Below, one piece after another: positions 46,401 through 49,904 of a DNA stretch of 64,000 bases. This DNA is from Loripinus fragilis. Its lineage: Eukaryota > Mollusca > Bivalvia > Lucinida > Lucinidae. Every line of letters starts with the position of its first letter. Positions within the stretch are counted from its first letter, which is position 1. The position numbers and the translations under genes were made by a program. A model generated the notes under the pieces. The model was not told the origin of the DNA. It saw nothing but the letters and a program-made list of their open reading frames with translations, and made no database searches. The stretch spans positions 50,839,495 through 50,903,494 of the forward strand of contig OZ026528.1 in assembly GCA_964019695.1 (NCBI GenBank), in the 5' to 3' direction.

Positions 46401-48615
46401 AGCTTTATGGATTTTGATGCATTATGAAATTTAACTAATGTATGCATTTAGAATAGCATGTAAATTCGTTTTTATACTATTTTCTTTTACCGAATGATTA
46501 TGATGTGGAAACCAGGTACTGGTTGGCATTTCTTTATAACAGCAAATTCACTTAACGTCAAAGATAGCTTGGAACAAAAATGGTTGTTATAAAGAGGGTT
46601 GACTGTATTTAAATCAGCTTTGGGATTATAAAATTTTCCTTCAAACTTTGTTAACTTAATGTGCCATATTTTACTTTTTGGATGTTGGAATTTTTTCATT
46701 GCCATCAGGGTGTCAAACAGTTTGGATCCAGATCAGGCCCGACCTTATGTCGAGCCTGATCTGGGTCCAAACTGCTTGCAAAGGTTATCAGCAGACAACA
46801 AGAGTCGCCCATTAGTGGCCAAAGAGTTAAATACAAAACAACTTGTTGATACTACTTTCTGGCTAAAACCTTGGCTACAGTTAATTTCATTTGGCTACAA
46901 TTTTTCCATTTGGCTAAAGTGTTGGCTACAACAAATTCTGAGCCACTCGTCAGAGTAAGCCCTGCTATTTCTCACTCAAAACATGTTTTGTGGGTATCCA
47001 AAAGCTGTCTCAAAGAAAGTTCTTCTGAACATCAAAAACACATGTTAATTTGTTTGTTTGTTTTTGTTGCTTTACGTCCCAAGTCAACAGCTATGGTCAT
47101 GGCGGGACGATCAGTTCACCTAATCACACTATTTCCTGGGCAAGCTTGAACAAGCAGTTAACAAGTACTTCGTGCACATTCTTTAGCTTGTAACTGACAA
47201 CAACCCTTCTTGAATGATTCAGAGGAAGGGAGGAGAATGACCATAGAAATTATTTTATGATCAATCTCCACGAAAGTAATAGACCAGGCCGGGATTGAAC
47301 TCGCAACCCCTGTATCTGCAGTCACACTCACATCTGTTGCCAGACACATTACCAACTGCACTACGTGGCCCGGTCAAAAAACACATGTTTAAATTGATTT
47401 GTATTTAAAAGTAAATCATTACAATTTCCCTTTCAGAAATTTCCTTATATGGACCAATGAAACTTTAAATATTTTGAGCAGTGTGTTTACAGTATAAAGG
47501 GCAAAAAGTATAATGATTAAACCAGTACACCAGTTAAGCAAAGGTTAGAGAATAATTTTTCCCCCTTTTCAATCAATAAAAGCATATGTTGAGTACTCAA
47601 AATAATTATCTCATTGAGATGGTACTTTTGAGTAAAAACATATGTTATGGTTGTGTAATAAATCAGATATATTTTATTTGTGTCACTCTTATCTGAAGTC
47701 TATTTACCCTTTAAAGACCAGAAACCCCTAACAAGTACTTTGACAAACAGCGAAGACCCTGATGAAATGCAGCATAATGCAGCATTTCATCAGGGTCTGT
47801 ACTGTTGCTACTTCAATCTTCAGAGATAGAAATATATACATGTAATGTGAACCCCTCAATATTTGTTTGTTTGATTTGATTTTTTATATCCCAGTCCACA
47901 ATTTTTCAGTTATGTTGGGATGGATCTTTAAGGGTTGAACCAGAACTAAGCAGAGGATAAAGTGTCTTTCTCAAGGACACAACACAGTGCCTCCGATGAG
48001 GCTCGTACCTGCAACCCCTAAATCTTGAGTCATGCACTATACCACTGAGCCAACGCACTCCTTTCACCCCTCAATATATATAATGGACCATCCTTACCTA
48101 ACTGTATCAAACTATAGGGAAAGTCCATTTGTCTTCCAAGGGTTAATATTTACAATGGTATAGCCAGAATGCTGAAAAAGTTTCATACATCAAAGGGCGA
48201 CTACTGTATCGAGCAATAATTCTCTACAATTACGCCCCTTTTCGAAATGGGAACTTCTCTTAAAGGAAAAAACTTGCTCCCAGAGGGAGTGAATTCTTTC
48301 CTTTAACAACAGTTCCTTAAGTGTGGAAAATCACTTTTACCACATTAGCTGAGCTCCCTTGAGTGTTACTAGTTTTATTCCGAACATGCATTATATACTG
48401 CGTAATGGGAGCTACGCCAATGATTTATACCAACCTGCACCAGTAACAAGCACTGTTTCCCCGCTCACATTCTTCCCCTGTATACTGGCTGGAAGCAGGG
48501 CTTTAAATATGGACACGACCCAATAGTAGAGCACGAAGAACAAATTGACCAGTGATCCCTTAATAACTTCCAATAACGACTCTCTCCCGAGCCTCGGCCT
48601 GTTCTCTTGCTCCAT
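10500..48615 (-). CDS. SDR16C5: SDR16C-family short-chain dehydrogenase (retinol dehydrogenase / 17-beta-HSD11/13-like), six exons
   Basis: Predicted NAD-dependent oxidoreductase of retinoid or steroid substrates, anchored to ER or lipid droplets. Exons on the - strand: 48615-48435, 42406-42222, 37673-37542, 25623-25379, 21455-21330 and 10596-10500; phases join to 966 nt, 321 residues plus stop, against about 305-310 in vertebrate relatives. Residues about 22-45 are a hydrophobic anchor. TGAGSGIG (58-65) is the cofactor loop; D83 after the second strand favours NAD. NNAG is at 135-138. The active site is N160, S188, Y201 and K205 (YCASK). The stretch from [14 protein letters not shown] to [12 protein letters not shown] strongly resembles vertebrate SDR16C5; one-to-one orthology is not shown. 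All acceptors are AG and all donors GT; the exon 1 donor (GTTGGT) is weak. Introns are packed with repeats. The start is the first ATG before the anchor. Confidence 0.93.
11070..11200. mobile_element. GGGTTTTATTTTC MITE, copy 2 (SDR intron 5)
   Basis: It shares CCTTCATCAGTAAACAACG and the inverted pair GAGGGTTTTATTTTC / GAAAATAAAACCCTC with 1440-1560. The overlapping 91-codon frame is a by-product. Confidence 0.6.
11590..11652. repeat. GATCAG hairpin
   Basis: GATCCAGATCAGCTCGCTT faces AAGCCAGCTGATCAGGATCC. Another degraded copy (TTCGGGATCAGCTGGC) is at 11527-11545. Confidence 0.6.
11750..12066 (+). mobile_element. tRNA-derived SINE-A, copy 2
   Basis: The head TAGCGCAGTTGG fits the pol III A box, and GTGAGTTTGATCCC is B-box-like. 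The body has the CATACTTTCGTGGAGAATGG block, and the tail has GGTAAAGCATCAAAC. Flanking TCAGTGTG / TCAGTCTG is a likely target-site duplication with one change. It lies in SDR intron 5. Confidence 0.82.
12240..12420. repeat. AT-rich foldback
   Basis: TTTTTATGCATTTCGAAAGG and CCTTTCAAAATGCATAAAA face each other around GCATTTCG. Outer flanks, AATATTTTATTTTTCTGGA-like and AAATTATATATTTTTTCAG, are only weakly paired. Confidence 0.5.
13088..13232 (+). mobile_element. tRNA-derived SINE of a third type (partial)
   Basis: A B-box-like GCAGGTTCGATTCACGGCG is followed by a body ending GCTGTTGGTGGGACGTTAAA and a short A-rich tail. The A-box half is degraded. It is not a functional tRNA. Confidence 0.6.
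13475..13975. mobile_element. ~500-bp inverted-terminal element
   Basis: GAGTATAAAACAAACCACGG followed by CAACCAATCCATCTCCTTC at the left is mirrored by GAAGGAGATGGATTGGTGGC and a CAGTCATACTC end at the right. The centre is AT-rich with no coding signal. Confidence 0.55.
14079..14271. mobile_element. Palindromic CAAAAGAACC MITE, nearly full length
   Basis: It starts AGGTTTAGATAAACTAATTT, has the core GGGTGCTCAAAAGAACCATC with its complement, and ends CTCTTAACTAAAGTCCTGAG. This is the same structure as 48713-48907. Confidence 0.8.
14335..14495 (+). mobile_element. SINE-B, copy in + orientation
   Basis: A degraded tRNA-like head (AGCACAGTGGATCGGGG, then GGTTTGATTCACC) is followed by CAGTACTGGTTCAACC and the tail ACTGTAAAGCAACAAAAAC. 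It is the reverse orientation of 47866-48063. Confidence 0.65.
14650..16440 (+). mobile_element. Pearl/Helentron-like element C with eleven ~145-bp units
   Basis: The 5' end is AACAAGAGGGCCCTGGGTCC followed by CTCACCTGAG. The core is about eleven tandem units marked by GAGCTCTGGCAGCCC (about 14810, 14955, 15102, 15220, 15365, 15510, 15657, 15803, 15948, 16096 and 16231). It ends with TTTACGGACGGACGGACGAA and the hairpin GAGCCTTCGGCTCAGGTGAG. A single-unit fragment of the family is at 43140-43285. Confidence 0.82.
16455..17380. mobile_element. Two adjoining GATCAG-hairpin MITEs
   Basis: Each starts with CTGCATGCTGGGTAATTT-like sequence. The first (to about 16735) has the hairpin CCAGATCAGGCCC and its complement, followed by TTATCAGCAGACAACAA. 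The second (about 16900-17370) is degraded, with GGACTCGGATCAGAACC and TCTGCAGACAACAAAAAATC. A third half-copy is at 17470-17560. Confidence 0.6.
17563..18883 (+). mobile_element. Pearl-like element D, truncated, with a nested MITE
   Basis: The head AGCTCACCTGAGC is followed by a core related to element H (34362-36056): GGGATGTGGGACCGACCAAG and CAAATGATGATCCTAGGTTG. A second element (18145-18695) is inserted into it, after which the core resumes (GGGATGTGGGTGCTACCAAG at about 18820). No GACGGAC tail is seen, so the 3' end is lost. Confidence 0.6.
18145..18695. mobile_element. Long-TIR MITE (family also at 41088-41562), nested in element D
   Basis: The left end GCTATGTGCATTAAGGGGC followed by TTTTCACCAAAATTTTATTAG is mirrored at the right by GAAATTAGTGAAAAATTCAG and a CCCTTAATGTCATAG end. 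The arms are about 100 bp. Confidence 0.68.
18884..19058. mobile_element. Foldback of ~175 bp
   Basis: The left arm contains TTGCTTAATATATCACTGGC and GGTCAGTCGTTTAAGTGAAT. The right arm contains complementary ACTAACGACTGACC and AGTGATATATTAAGAAAC. The centre CATGAGCGCGAAGCGCGAATG is itself palindromic. Confidence 0.65.
19060..20668 (+). mobile_element. Pearl/Helentron-like element E with ERE-like palindromes
   Basis: The 5' end AATGCCCCCAAAGGAATTGG is inverted relative to the 3' end AAAGTTCCTTTGGGGGCAT. Just before the 3' end is a GACGGACGGACTGACGG tract. The core is about nine units of 140-150 bp with CATCCCAAGATGCATCCACA and AATATAGGAGATATGCTCC. Perfect GGTCACAGTGACC occurs at 19315, 19593, 19733, 19882, 20028, 20168, 20318 and 20463, usually after AGGTCAGAGGTCAA. 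A second copy of the family is at 57880-58900. Confidence 0.85.
20669..21190. other. Intron 5 segment without a recognised gene
   Basis: Non-coding. It has CRE-like TGACGTCA/TGACGTCAC matches near 20838-20845 and 20870-20877, an AGTGATATATCAACC block related to the 18884-19058 foldback, and a SINE-B scrap (GGGTTGAACCAGTACTAAAA) at about 21125. GGTGTGTTAGAATAA at about 20955 is inverted relative to TTCTAACACAC at about 19055, so element E may have inserted inside an older inverted-terminal element. Confidence 0.4.
21190..21300. repeat. GATCAG hairpin MITE, degraded, beside exon 5
   Basis: CAAACAGTTTGGATCCACTC pairs partly with CAGGATCCAAACCATTTG. It is followed directly by the exon 5 donor flank. 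Confidence 0.55.
21330..21455 (-). CDS. SDR16C5: SDR16C-like exon 5
   Basis: The acceptor CTGTTTTAG precedes it and the donor GTAGGT follows. It encodes [18 protein letters not shown] and on through [12 protein letters not shown] (residues 249-289), completing R248 at its start and leaving GG for G290. The EPE..V..RIVDAVL helix and the aromatic LYFFFAL segment match the C-terminal membrane/substrate region of SDR16C proteins. Confidence 0.9.
21538..22908 (+). mobile_element. Pearl-like element F with seven ~158-bp units (SDR intron 4)
   Basis: The 5' end ATATCTCCCCCCTTTTG and the 3' end AAAGGGGGGAGACATAAT are inverted. Seven tandem units carry TTCTTGCACTCTGCACGTCA and TTGATATTTGTATAAAGTTT (unit marks at about 21793, 21951, 22109, 22266, 22424, 22582 and 22741). 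The last four are nearly identical, so this array is younger or recently homogenised. Confidence 0.82.
22915..23395. mobile_element. Three palindromic CAAAAGAACC MITEs in direct tandem
   Basis: Three copies follow head to tail at about 180-bp spacing, linked by CAGAAGTATAAATGGAAATC- and AATTATAAGTTCAGAGAG-type sequence. The first has lost most of its palindrome; the second and third have arms TGGGTGCTCAAAAGGAACG and GGGTGCTCAAAAGAACTGCC with complements. Confidence 0.75.
23400..23912. other. Intron 4 stretch without recognised features
   Basis: AT-rich non-coding sequence. I see no exon, hairpin or named repeat. Confidence 0.4.
23914..24927. mobile_element. pogo/Tigger-like non-autonomous element (~1 kb)
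   Basis: The left end CAGTCGAACTTTGATCGCTC is preceded by TA. The right end CGAGCCATCGAAGTTTGACTG is its approximate complement. Sub-terminal TCGAAC motifs recur many times in the first 200 bp and last 90 bp. The interior has no long frame. The expected TA after the right end is changed to CA. Related scraps are at 26705-26795 and 36615-36665. Confidence 0.65.
25271..25283 (+). repeat. 13-C homopolymer
   Basis: A pure C run about 90 bp downstream of the exon 4 donor on the - strand sense, where it reads as poly-G in the intron. Confidence 0.85.
25379..25623 (-). CDS. SDR16C5: SDR16C-like exon 4 (catalytic Ser-Tyr-Lys)
   Basis: The acceptor TTTTTATTTCAG precedes it and the donor GTAGGT follows. 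It encodes residues 167-247 plus AG of R248: [18 protein letters not shown], then [10 protein letters not shown] with S188, [14 protein letters not shown] with Y201 and K205, and [16 protein letters not shown]. The PG-motif-like [10 protein letters not shown] segment after the active site fits SDR16C substrate-loop sequence. Confidence 0.95.
25785..25865. repeat. Hairpin with long perfect arms (SDR intron 3)
   Basis: TTTTGAGGCTGACTTTC and GAAAGTCAGCCTCAAAA are exact complements around TGTG. AATTCAG / CTGAATT extend the stem with a short bulge. Confidence 0.7.
25905..26150 (+). mobile_element. Solo pearl-type unit and 3' end
   Basis: It contains CACTGTGACCTTGAAACTAG, AGTTCATGAGATATACACAC and the ending CAACGCCGACACCAACAAC followed by TGCCCCCACGCC. 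This looks like the last unit and tail of another tandem-core family. Confidence 0.45.
26188..26272 (-). pseudogene. Truncated copy of SDR exon 3 (copy B), donor intact
   Basis: On the - strand it reads [10 protein letters not shown], then a diverged part, then [13 protein letters not shown], followed by GTAAGT. It is open with no stop. It matches the last 28 codons of real exon 3 (37542-37673), but homology stops just 5' of the GTNACAGG position, where unrelated sequence (CTTATCTGAAG, a MITE terminus) begins. It has no acceptor or NNAG motif, so it is probably not a usable exon. Confidence 0.75.
26275..26400. mobile_element. Half palindromic CAAAAGAACC MITE joined to exon-3 copy B
   Basis: CTTCAGATAAGAGGGGTAA marks the terminus and ACATATGTTGTGGGTACTCA the first arm; the second arm is lost. 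The same exon-to-MITE junction is at 37380-37450 and 26670-26700. Confidence 0.6.
26431..26460 (-). pseudogene. Fragment of SDR exon 3 (copy C), split by a MITE
   Basis: The - strand reads [10 protein letters not shown], then GTAAGAC. The upstream part of the copy appears displaced to about 26646-26680 (TATCTCCCCTGTTACCAG, like TTTCTTCCCTGTTACCAG at 37364-37381), with the MITE at 26462-26645 in between. Confidence 0.6.
26462..26650. mobile_element. Palindromic CAAAAGAACC MITE inserted in exon-3 copy C
   Basis: It starts near AGATCCAGATAAGGAAATTT, has the core GTGCTCAAAAGAACCCAGTT and its complement, and ends ATGCTCTTATCTGGAGGCCT. Its palindrome loop is shortened. Confidence 0.65.
26825..27235 (+). 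mobile_element. hAT-like MITE, complete copy
   Basis: TACAGGGAAGTTTGAGTAAA at the left and CTTTTCAAGCCTGTGCGAAC at the right are inverted termini. CAAGGACTTTTCAAG-type motifs recur through both flanks. A hairpin (TTTGGTGCAGC/ GCACCAAATAA) is at about 27015-27040. The partial copy at 1-206 is inverted. Confidence 0.62.
27255..27362. mobile_element. Diverged palindromic MITE relic
   Basis: GGTAAAAGAAACGTCTCAAG and GAGAAGTTTCTTTAATGCAC are remnants of the two arms. Confidence 0.45.
29060..32015. other. Interior of the 7.5-kb element: no recognised gene
   Basis: AT-rich sequence. Three + strand frames of 68, 71 and 71 codons (29344-29550, 29669-29884, 30167-30382) have no motif I recognise. The third ends with a stretch reading [20 protein letters not shown]. 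They could be remnants of the element's own genes or chance. Confidence 0.35.
32020..33320 (+). mobile_element. Pearl-like element G
   Basis: The 5' end TACCCCCGGTACGAAGTATA and the 3' end CTACCGCCGGGGGTATGTGA with AGCTTCGCTCACTTCTTGC are inverted in their CCCCGG parts. The head has GTTTGTTTGTCTGT. The core repeats TCAAAGATTTCTCAGCAACT and AACAGCCACATATTGCTTAT in units of about 160 and 325 bp. Confidence 0.75.
33325..34355. other. Interior of the 7.5-kb element, right part: no gene
   Basis: AT-rich unique sequence. TGACCTTTGACCCCATTG at about 34230 repeats a motif of the element's termini. Confidence 0.4.
34362..36056 (+). mobile_element. Pearl-like element H with about three ~475-bp units
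   Basis: The 5' end is ACTAGAGGACCTGAAGGTCC followed by GCGCTCACCTGA. Long units contain AGGTCAAGGTCAACCTAG, CCCACATCCCCGATCCTACA and CATATGGGCATGGCGGCCAT. It ends with alternating GGACGGACGACGGACG and the hairpin GAGCCTTCGGCTCAGGTGAG, the same terminal hairpin as element C. Confidence 0.8.
36655..36785. mobile_element. Palindromic CAAAAGAACC MITE, diverged
   Basis: ACGTTGTGGGTACTCAAAAG and GAGCACTCAAAACATTTGTT are the outer arms; the centre is rearranged. Confidence 0.55.
36990..37170. mobile_element. CAGTAAAACCTGCCT MITE with TA duplication, copy 2
   Basis: TA precedes CAGTAAAACCTGCCTAAAA, and TA follows the complementary AAGACAGGTTTCACTG. The centre is a perfect hairpin (GTATTGCAGAATGCTCCC and its complement). 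Consistent with a Tc1/mariner-type MITE. Confidence 0.78.
37302..37381 (-). pseudogene. Truncated copy of SDR exon 3 (copy A), frameshifted
   Basis: It is nearly identical to the 3' part of real exon 3 about 240 bp away, and keeps ATGGAGGTCAATATAATGGC and the donor GTAAGT. It lacks two dinucleotides relative to the real exon (CTACAG to CTAG; ACTCTATG to ACTATG), so the frame is broken. Its 5' edge is the same as in copies B and C. Confidence 0.82.
37385..37520. mobile_element. Palindromic CAAAAGAACC MITE between exon-3 copy A and real exon 3
   Basis: ACATATGTTGTGGGTACTCA, AGAACTTTCTCAATGAGAC, then a second AAAAGAACCGCCTCAATGAG with arm GTTCTTTTGAG. The inner arm is duplicated. Confidence 0.65.
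37542..37673 (-). CDS. SDR16C5: SDR16C-like exon 3 (NNAG)
   Basis: The acceptor (ACTTGTATTGCTTTCAG) precedes it and the donor GTAAGT follows. It encodes residues 123-166: [38 protein letters not shown] and IMAHFW. NNAG (135-138) stabilises the central sheet; N160 is the tetrad asparagine. Both ends are phase 0, so this 132-nt exon could be skipped or duplicated without a frameshift. Confidence 0.94.
38070..39033. mobile_element. DNA element with ~40-bp near-perfect inverted termini
   Basis: TATAGGGGACCTATGTGGAA with CCTGCCTTATAAGAGGATG at the left is mirrored at the right by CATCCTCTTATAAGGCAGG and TTCCACATAGGTCCTCTATA, with one difference seen. The interior, about 880 bp, has + frames of 83, 97 and 65 codons (38121-38372, 38388-38681, 38678-38875). 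The last contains CWICSCTW. No transposase motif is seen. Confidence 0.78.
39060..39195 (-). mobile_element. SINE-B fragment
   Basis: GGGTTGAACCAGTACTAAGC, CTTGCTCAAGGACACAATGC and GTGAGGCTCAAACC (B box on the - strand) match 59935-60137. The A-box end is cut short. Confidence 0.65.
39200..40020. other. Intron 2 stretch without recognised gene
   Basis: Non-coding. It contains a half GATCAG motif at about 39220 and an open + frame of 95 codons (39786-40073) that runs into the 40-bp repeat and has no recognisable domain. Confidence 0.4.
40022..40141. repeat. 40-bp direct repeat, 3 units
   Basis: GGTTTTCAGTAGGAACAGTT followed by TGACTACACATGTACTGCAA is repeated at 40022, 40062 and 40102. Units 2 and 3 are identical; unit 1 differs at one visible position (TTAACT for TTGACT). 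Confidence 0.88.
40255..40425 (+). mobile_element. Diverged SINE-A 3' half
   Basis: GTTGTCAGTTACTAGTGAAA, GGGTGGTTAGGATCAACT and GGATGTAAAGCAAAAAATC follow the order of the SINE-A body and tail. Confidence 0.55.
40840..40995. mobile_element. Palindromic CAAAAGAACC MITE
   Basis: AACATGTTGTGGGTACTCAT, AGAACGGTTTCAATGAGAC and CTCTTTTGAGCATCCAAAGC. It ends TTTGTTTATCTAAACCTGTG, the reverse of the terminus at 48713. Confidence 0.7.
41088..41562. mobile_element. Long-TIR MITE, copy 2
   Basis: GCTATGTGCATTAAGGGGC and AACTTAAAGTTGTTTTTCACC at the left are mirrored by TGGTGAAAAACTTTTC and GCCCCTTAATGCACGTAGC at the right. Same family as 18145-18695. Confidence 0.75.
41590..41965. mobile_element. GATCAG-hairpin MITEs, two adjoining copies
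   Basis: The first has lost its hairpin (41595-41720; CTGCTGGGTAATTTTGCAT and ATCAACAGACGACAC). The second has GCAGTTTGGATTTAGATGAG with CTGATCTGGGTCTAAACTG at 41870-41925, then TTATCAGCAGAAGACAAG. Confidence 0.6.
41972..42215. repeat. ~100-bp tandem duplication abutting SDR exon 2 donor
   Basis: TAGTGACAAAATTTGAAAAT starts at about 41973, 42079 and 42179. Two full units contain GGCTGCATTTTCACAGTTGA and CCAATAGCCGTAGCAAACAA; the third is cut short by exon 2, whose donor is at 42221. Confidence 0.85.
42222..42406 (-). CDS. SDR16C5: SDR16C-like exon 2
   Basis: The acceptor AATATCTACAG precedes it and the donor GTAAAAATTTT follows. It completes G61 and encodes residues 62-122: [31 protein letters not shown] and ending DIYKVADQ. 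D83 at the end of the second strand is the usual NAD-selecting acidic residue. Confidence 0.93.
42425..42620. mobile_element. Palindromic CAAAAGAACC MITE, full length
   Basis: TAGGTTTAGATAAACAAAAA, then TTTTGGGTGCTCAAAAGAAC, CGTCTCATTGAGACG, GTTCTTTTGAGTACCCACAA, and the end ACTCTTAGCTAAATTAAGGC. The 42-nt central palindrome is nearly perfect. It starts about 20 bp upstream of the exon 2 acceptor on the - strand, so it may cover the branch-point region. Confidence 0.82.
43140..43285 (+). mobile_element. Single-unit fragment of pearl element C
   Basis: TCTGTGAAATTATTTTGAAT, TTGGACCAGTGATTAAGGAG and AAAGAAAAAGTTTACGCAC match the last unit and tail of 14650-16440; the GGAC tract is mutated. Confidence 0.6.
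43287..43647. mobile_element. Inverted-terminal element with GGGAAAGTCCATT ends
   Basis: GGGAAAGTCCATTATATATT at the left and GTACAATGGACTTTCCC at the right. AAAAAGAACC and CTGGGTAATTTTGCTTGC inside suggest older MITEs within. AGGGAAAGTCCATTTG at about 48118 is a further end. Confidence 0.45.
44335..44412. repeat. GATCAG hairpin
   Basis: CAGATTGCTCCTATAGGAGCAGTCTG is a stem with one mismatch, continued by GGACCCAGA and TCTGGGTCC. Confidence 0.68.
44815..44940. repeat. GATCAG hairpin pair, interleaved
   Basis: CCCTGATCAGATTGCTCCTC, then GTAGATCCAGATCAGCTGGC, then GTGATCAGAGTCCACTCC. It looks like two family members fused after loss of one arm each. Confidence 0.5.
44945..45580. other. Intron 1 stretch without recognised feature
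   Basis: AT-rich, non-coding. I see no gene or clear repeat. Confidence 0.4.
45587..45902. mobile_element. CGGATCCAGA-type MITE, copy 2
   Basis: AGCGCGGATCCAGAAAATTT at the left and CCCCTCTGGATCCGCCCATG at the right are inverted. It has GGGCCATCATCGGCCCGCC and GGCGTGCCGATATTGGCCC inside. Confidence 0.72.
46123..46608. mobile_element. MITE with ACAGTCAAAACTCTTTATAA ends
   Basis: ACAGTCAAAACTCTTTATAA at the left is mirrored by TTATAAAGAGGGTTGACTGT at the right. TCTTTATAACAGAATATTCAC-like motifs recur inside. A TA duplication at the ends is plausible. Confidence 0.72.
46700..46815. repeat. GATCAG hairpin MITE, best-preserved hairpin
   Basis: CAGTTTGGATCCAGATCAGG, CCCGAC, a short TTAT loop, GTCGAG and CCTGATCTGGGTCCAAACTG, then TTATCAGCAGACAACAAG. 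The fuller family form starts with CTTTGCATGCTGGGTAATTT. Confidence 0.72.
46962..47440. mobile_element. Palindromic CAAAAGAACC MITE split by SINE-A copy 3
   Basis: The MITE runs to ACATCAAAAACACATGTTAA (47045) and resumes after the SINE with AAAAAACACATGTTTAAATT (about 47375). The repeated AAAAACACATGTT is the SINE's target-site duplication. Confidence 0.75.
47046..47377 (-). mobile_element. tRNA-derived SINE-A, copy 3
   Basis: The - strand reads GGGCCACGTAGTGCAGTTGG (A box), a B-box-like GAGTTCAATCCC, the CTTTCGTGGAGATTGATC block, and ends with GACGTAAAGCAACAAAAAC. Confidence 0.85.
47570..47705. mobile_element. Palindromic CAAAAGAACC MITE, diverged
   Basis: GAGTACTCAAAATAATTATC, TCATTGAGATGG and TACTTTTGAGTAAAAACATA, ending CACTCTTATCTGAAGTCTAT. 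Confidence 0.65.
47740..47812. repeat. GATCAG-type hairpin with unique inner arms
   Basis: ACCCTGATGAAATGC and GCATTTCATCAGGGT are exact complements around a short loop. Outer CAAACAG and CTGTTG hold the family position. Confidence 0.68.
47866..48063 (-). mobile_element. tRNA-derived SINE-B
   Basis: The - strand reads TTGGCTCAGTGGTATAGTGC (A box), GGGGTTGCAGGTACGAGCC (B box), CTTAGTTCTGGTTCAACC, and a tail near CTGGGATATAAAAAATC. Confidence 0.75.
48435..48615 (-). CDS. SDR16C5: SDR16C-like exon 1 (start, membrane anchor, TGAG)
   Basis: It starts at the first ATG of the frame: [20 protein letters not shown], then a hydrophobic [20 protein letters not shown], then [10 protein letters not shown]. 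The donor is GCAG|GTTGGT, weaker than the GTRAGT consensus. It joins exon 2 in phase 1 to complete TGAGSGIG. The 5' UTR and promoter should lie to the right (48616 onward), where two palindromic MITEs sit within 100-550 bp. I see no clear TATA box. Confidence 0.92.
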
Positions 48616-48712
48616 ATTAAACTATCTACTGTAATAACCACTTCAGGTTGGTTTGATAAAGTGACAGACATGTGTACACTGAAAAAGATAAAAGTCTAAC
48701 ATTAATACACAG

Positions 48713-48907
48713 GCACAGGTTTAGATAAACACATTTTTTCAGCGTAAAATTGTAAATATTTTCTTACCCATTAGTTTTAACATATGTTTTGGATGCTCAA
48801 AAGAACCGTCTCATTGAGACAGTTCTTTTGAGTACCCACAACATATGTTTTGGTTGAGAAAAAAGAAAAAGAAATTTTCGTTACGCGCTCTTAACTAAAG
48901 TCCTGTG
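48713..48907. mobile_element. Palindromic CAAAAGAACC MITE, reference copy in SDR upstream flank
   Basis: It starts CACAGGTTTAGATAAACAC, has the palindrome GATGCTCAAAAGAACCGTC / GAGACAGTTCTTTTGAGTAC, and ends CTCTTAACTAAAGTCCTGTG. The termini are inverted (CACAGGT.TTAG / CTAAAGTCCTGTG). About 195 bp long. Confidence 0.85.
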
Positions 48908-49175
48908 TAACACAGGTCCAGATAAATAAAAGTTTTGGTGTAAAATTGTGGTTATTTTCTTAGGCCAAGAGAAAAACATGTCTTGTTTCCAGTTATGTCT
49001 CCAACATTTTTTTGGTCTGTAGGCCAACTTTTTATTAAAAAAAATTTTGTACGGAAAAAATTGTTCTTTAAAAGTCTAAAATAGACTTTAATATCCCCAA
49101 TGTTTGTGTGCTAAAAAAAACGTCTCATTGAGACGGGGTTTTTGAGTACCTACAAAAAGTTTAAATTAATAGATC
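48908..49175. mobile_element. Second palindromic MITE, expanded
   Basis: CACAGGTCCAGATAAATAAA starts directly after the previous copy. The palindrome is degraded to AAAAAAAACGTCTCATTGAG and ACGGGGTTTTTGAGTACC. Confidence 0.6.
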
Positions 49176-49179
49176 AACT

Positions 49180-49515
49180 TTTATATAGAGGATCTTACAT
49201 GAGTGCTCATGTTTTATTGAATTTATTAAAGGAGTTGGGGAAAAGAGATAAAATGCAAGGCCTGACGAGCATTTTATCTCTTTTCCACAACAATTAAGTT
49301 TAATAAATTCAATAATACAAGAGCACAAATTTTAGATTCTATTTATCATATGACATTAAGATAACTTTGAAATCTCATTTCTGCCGTGAAAAAGTAACAA
49401 TTTTGTCATTACAATGTATGTATGCAGCGTTGTTAATGACGTCATAAAGTTTTCTGAGAATACGTAAACCACTAGTGGTTAATCGATTTTATTGCATGGC
49501 GTTATTTCACTCCCA
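49180..49515 (+). mobile_element. MITE with internal long hairpin, copy 2
   Basis: GAGTGCTCATGTTTTATTGA, a hairpin of GAAAAGAGATAAAATGC with GCATTTTATCTCTTTTC, then CCACTAGTGGTTAATCG and TGGCGTTATTTCACTCCCA. It is the inverse of 6280-6620. Confidence 0.72.
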
Positions 49516-49904
49516 GAGGTATCTTCATATGAGAAAAGTCTATTTATCTGGAGGCCTCCATATACACTGCTCAAAATATTTAAAGGAACACTACAGGTTT
49601 TTGCAATTCATCGACATGCAAATGTGCTCAAGGTCTGACCCATAGCGAGAGTTTGTTTAAAATGAGGGCCCCATTGAAGATAAGCTATTACATGTATGTA
49701 TTTATGTACATGTATGTTGCTAAATGTTGTTACCCTGTAAATATAAAGTTTTAACTTACTTACTTAATAAGTATAAAATGTTTGTCTTGTACTAAGCTTG
49801 CCGACCCATCAAGGATAAAGAATTTTGATAAGAATTCATGTAATGAGCACTTTTGATAAATTTTTGTGAAACTTTTATGCAAAGTTAACAACTTGAAGGG
49901 CTGG

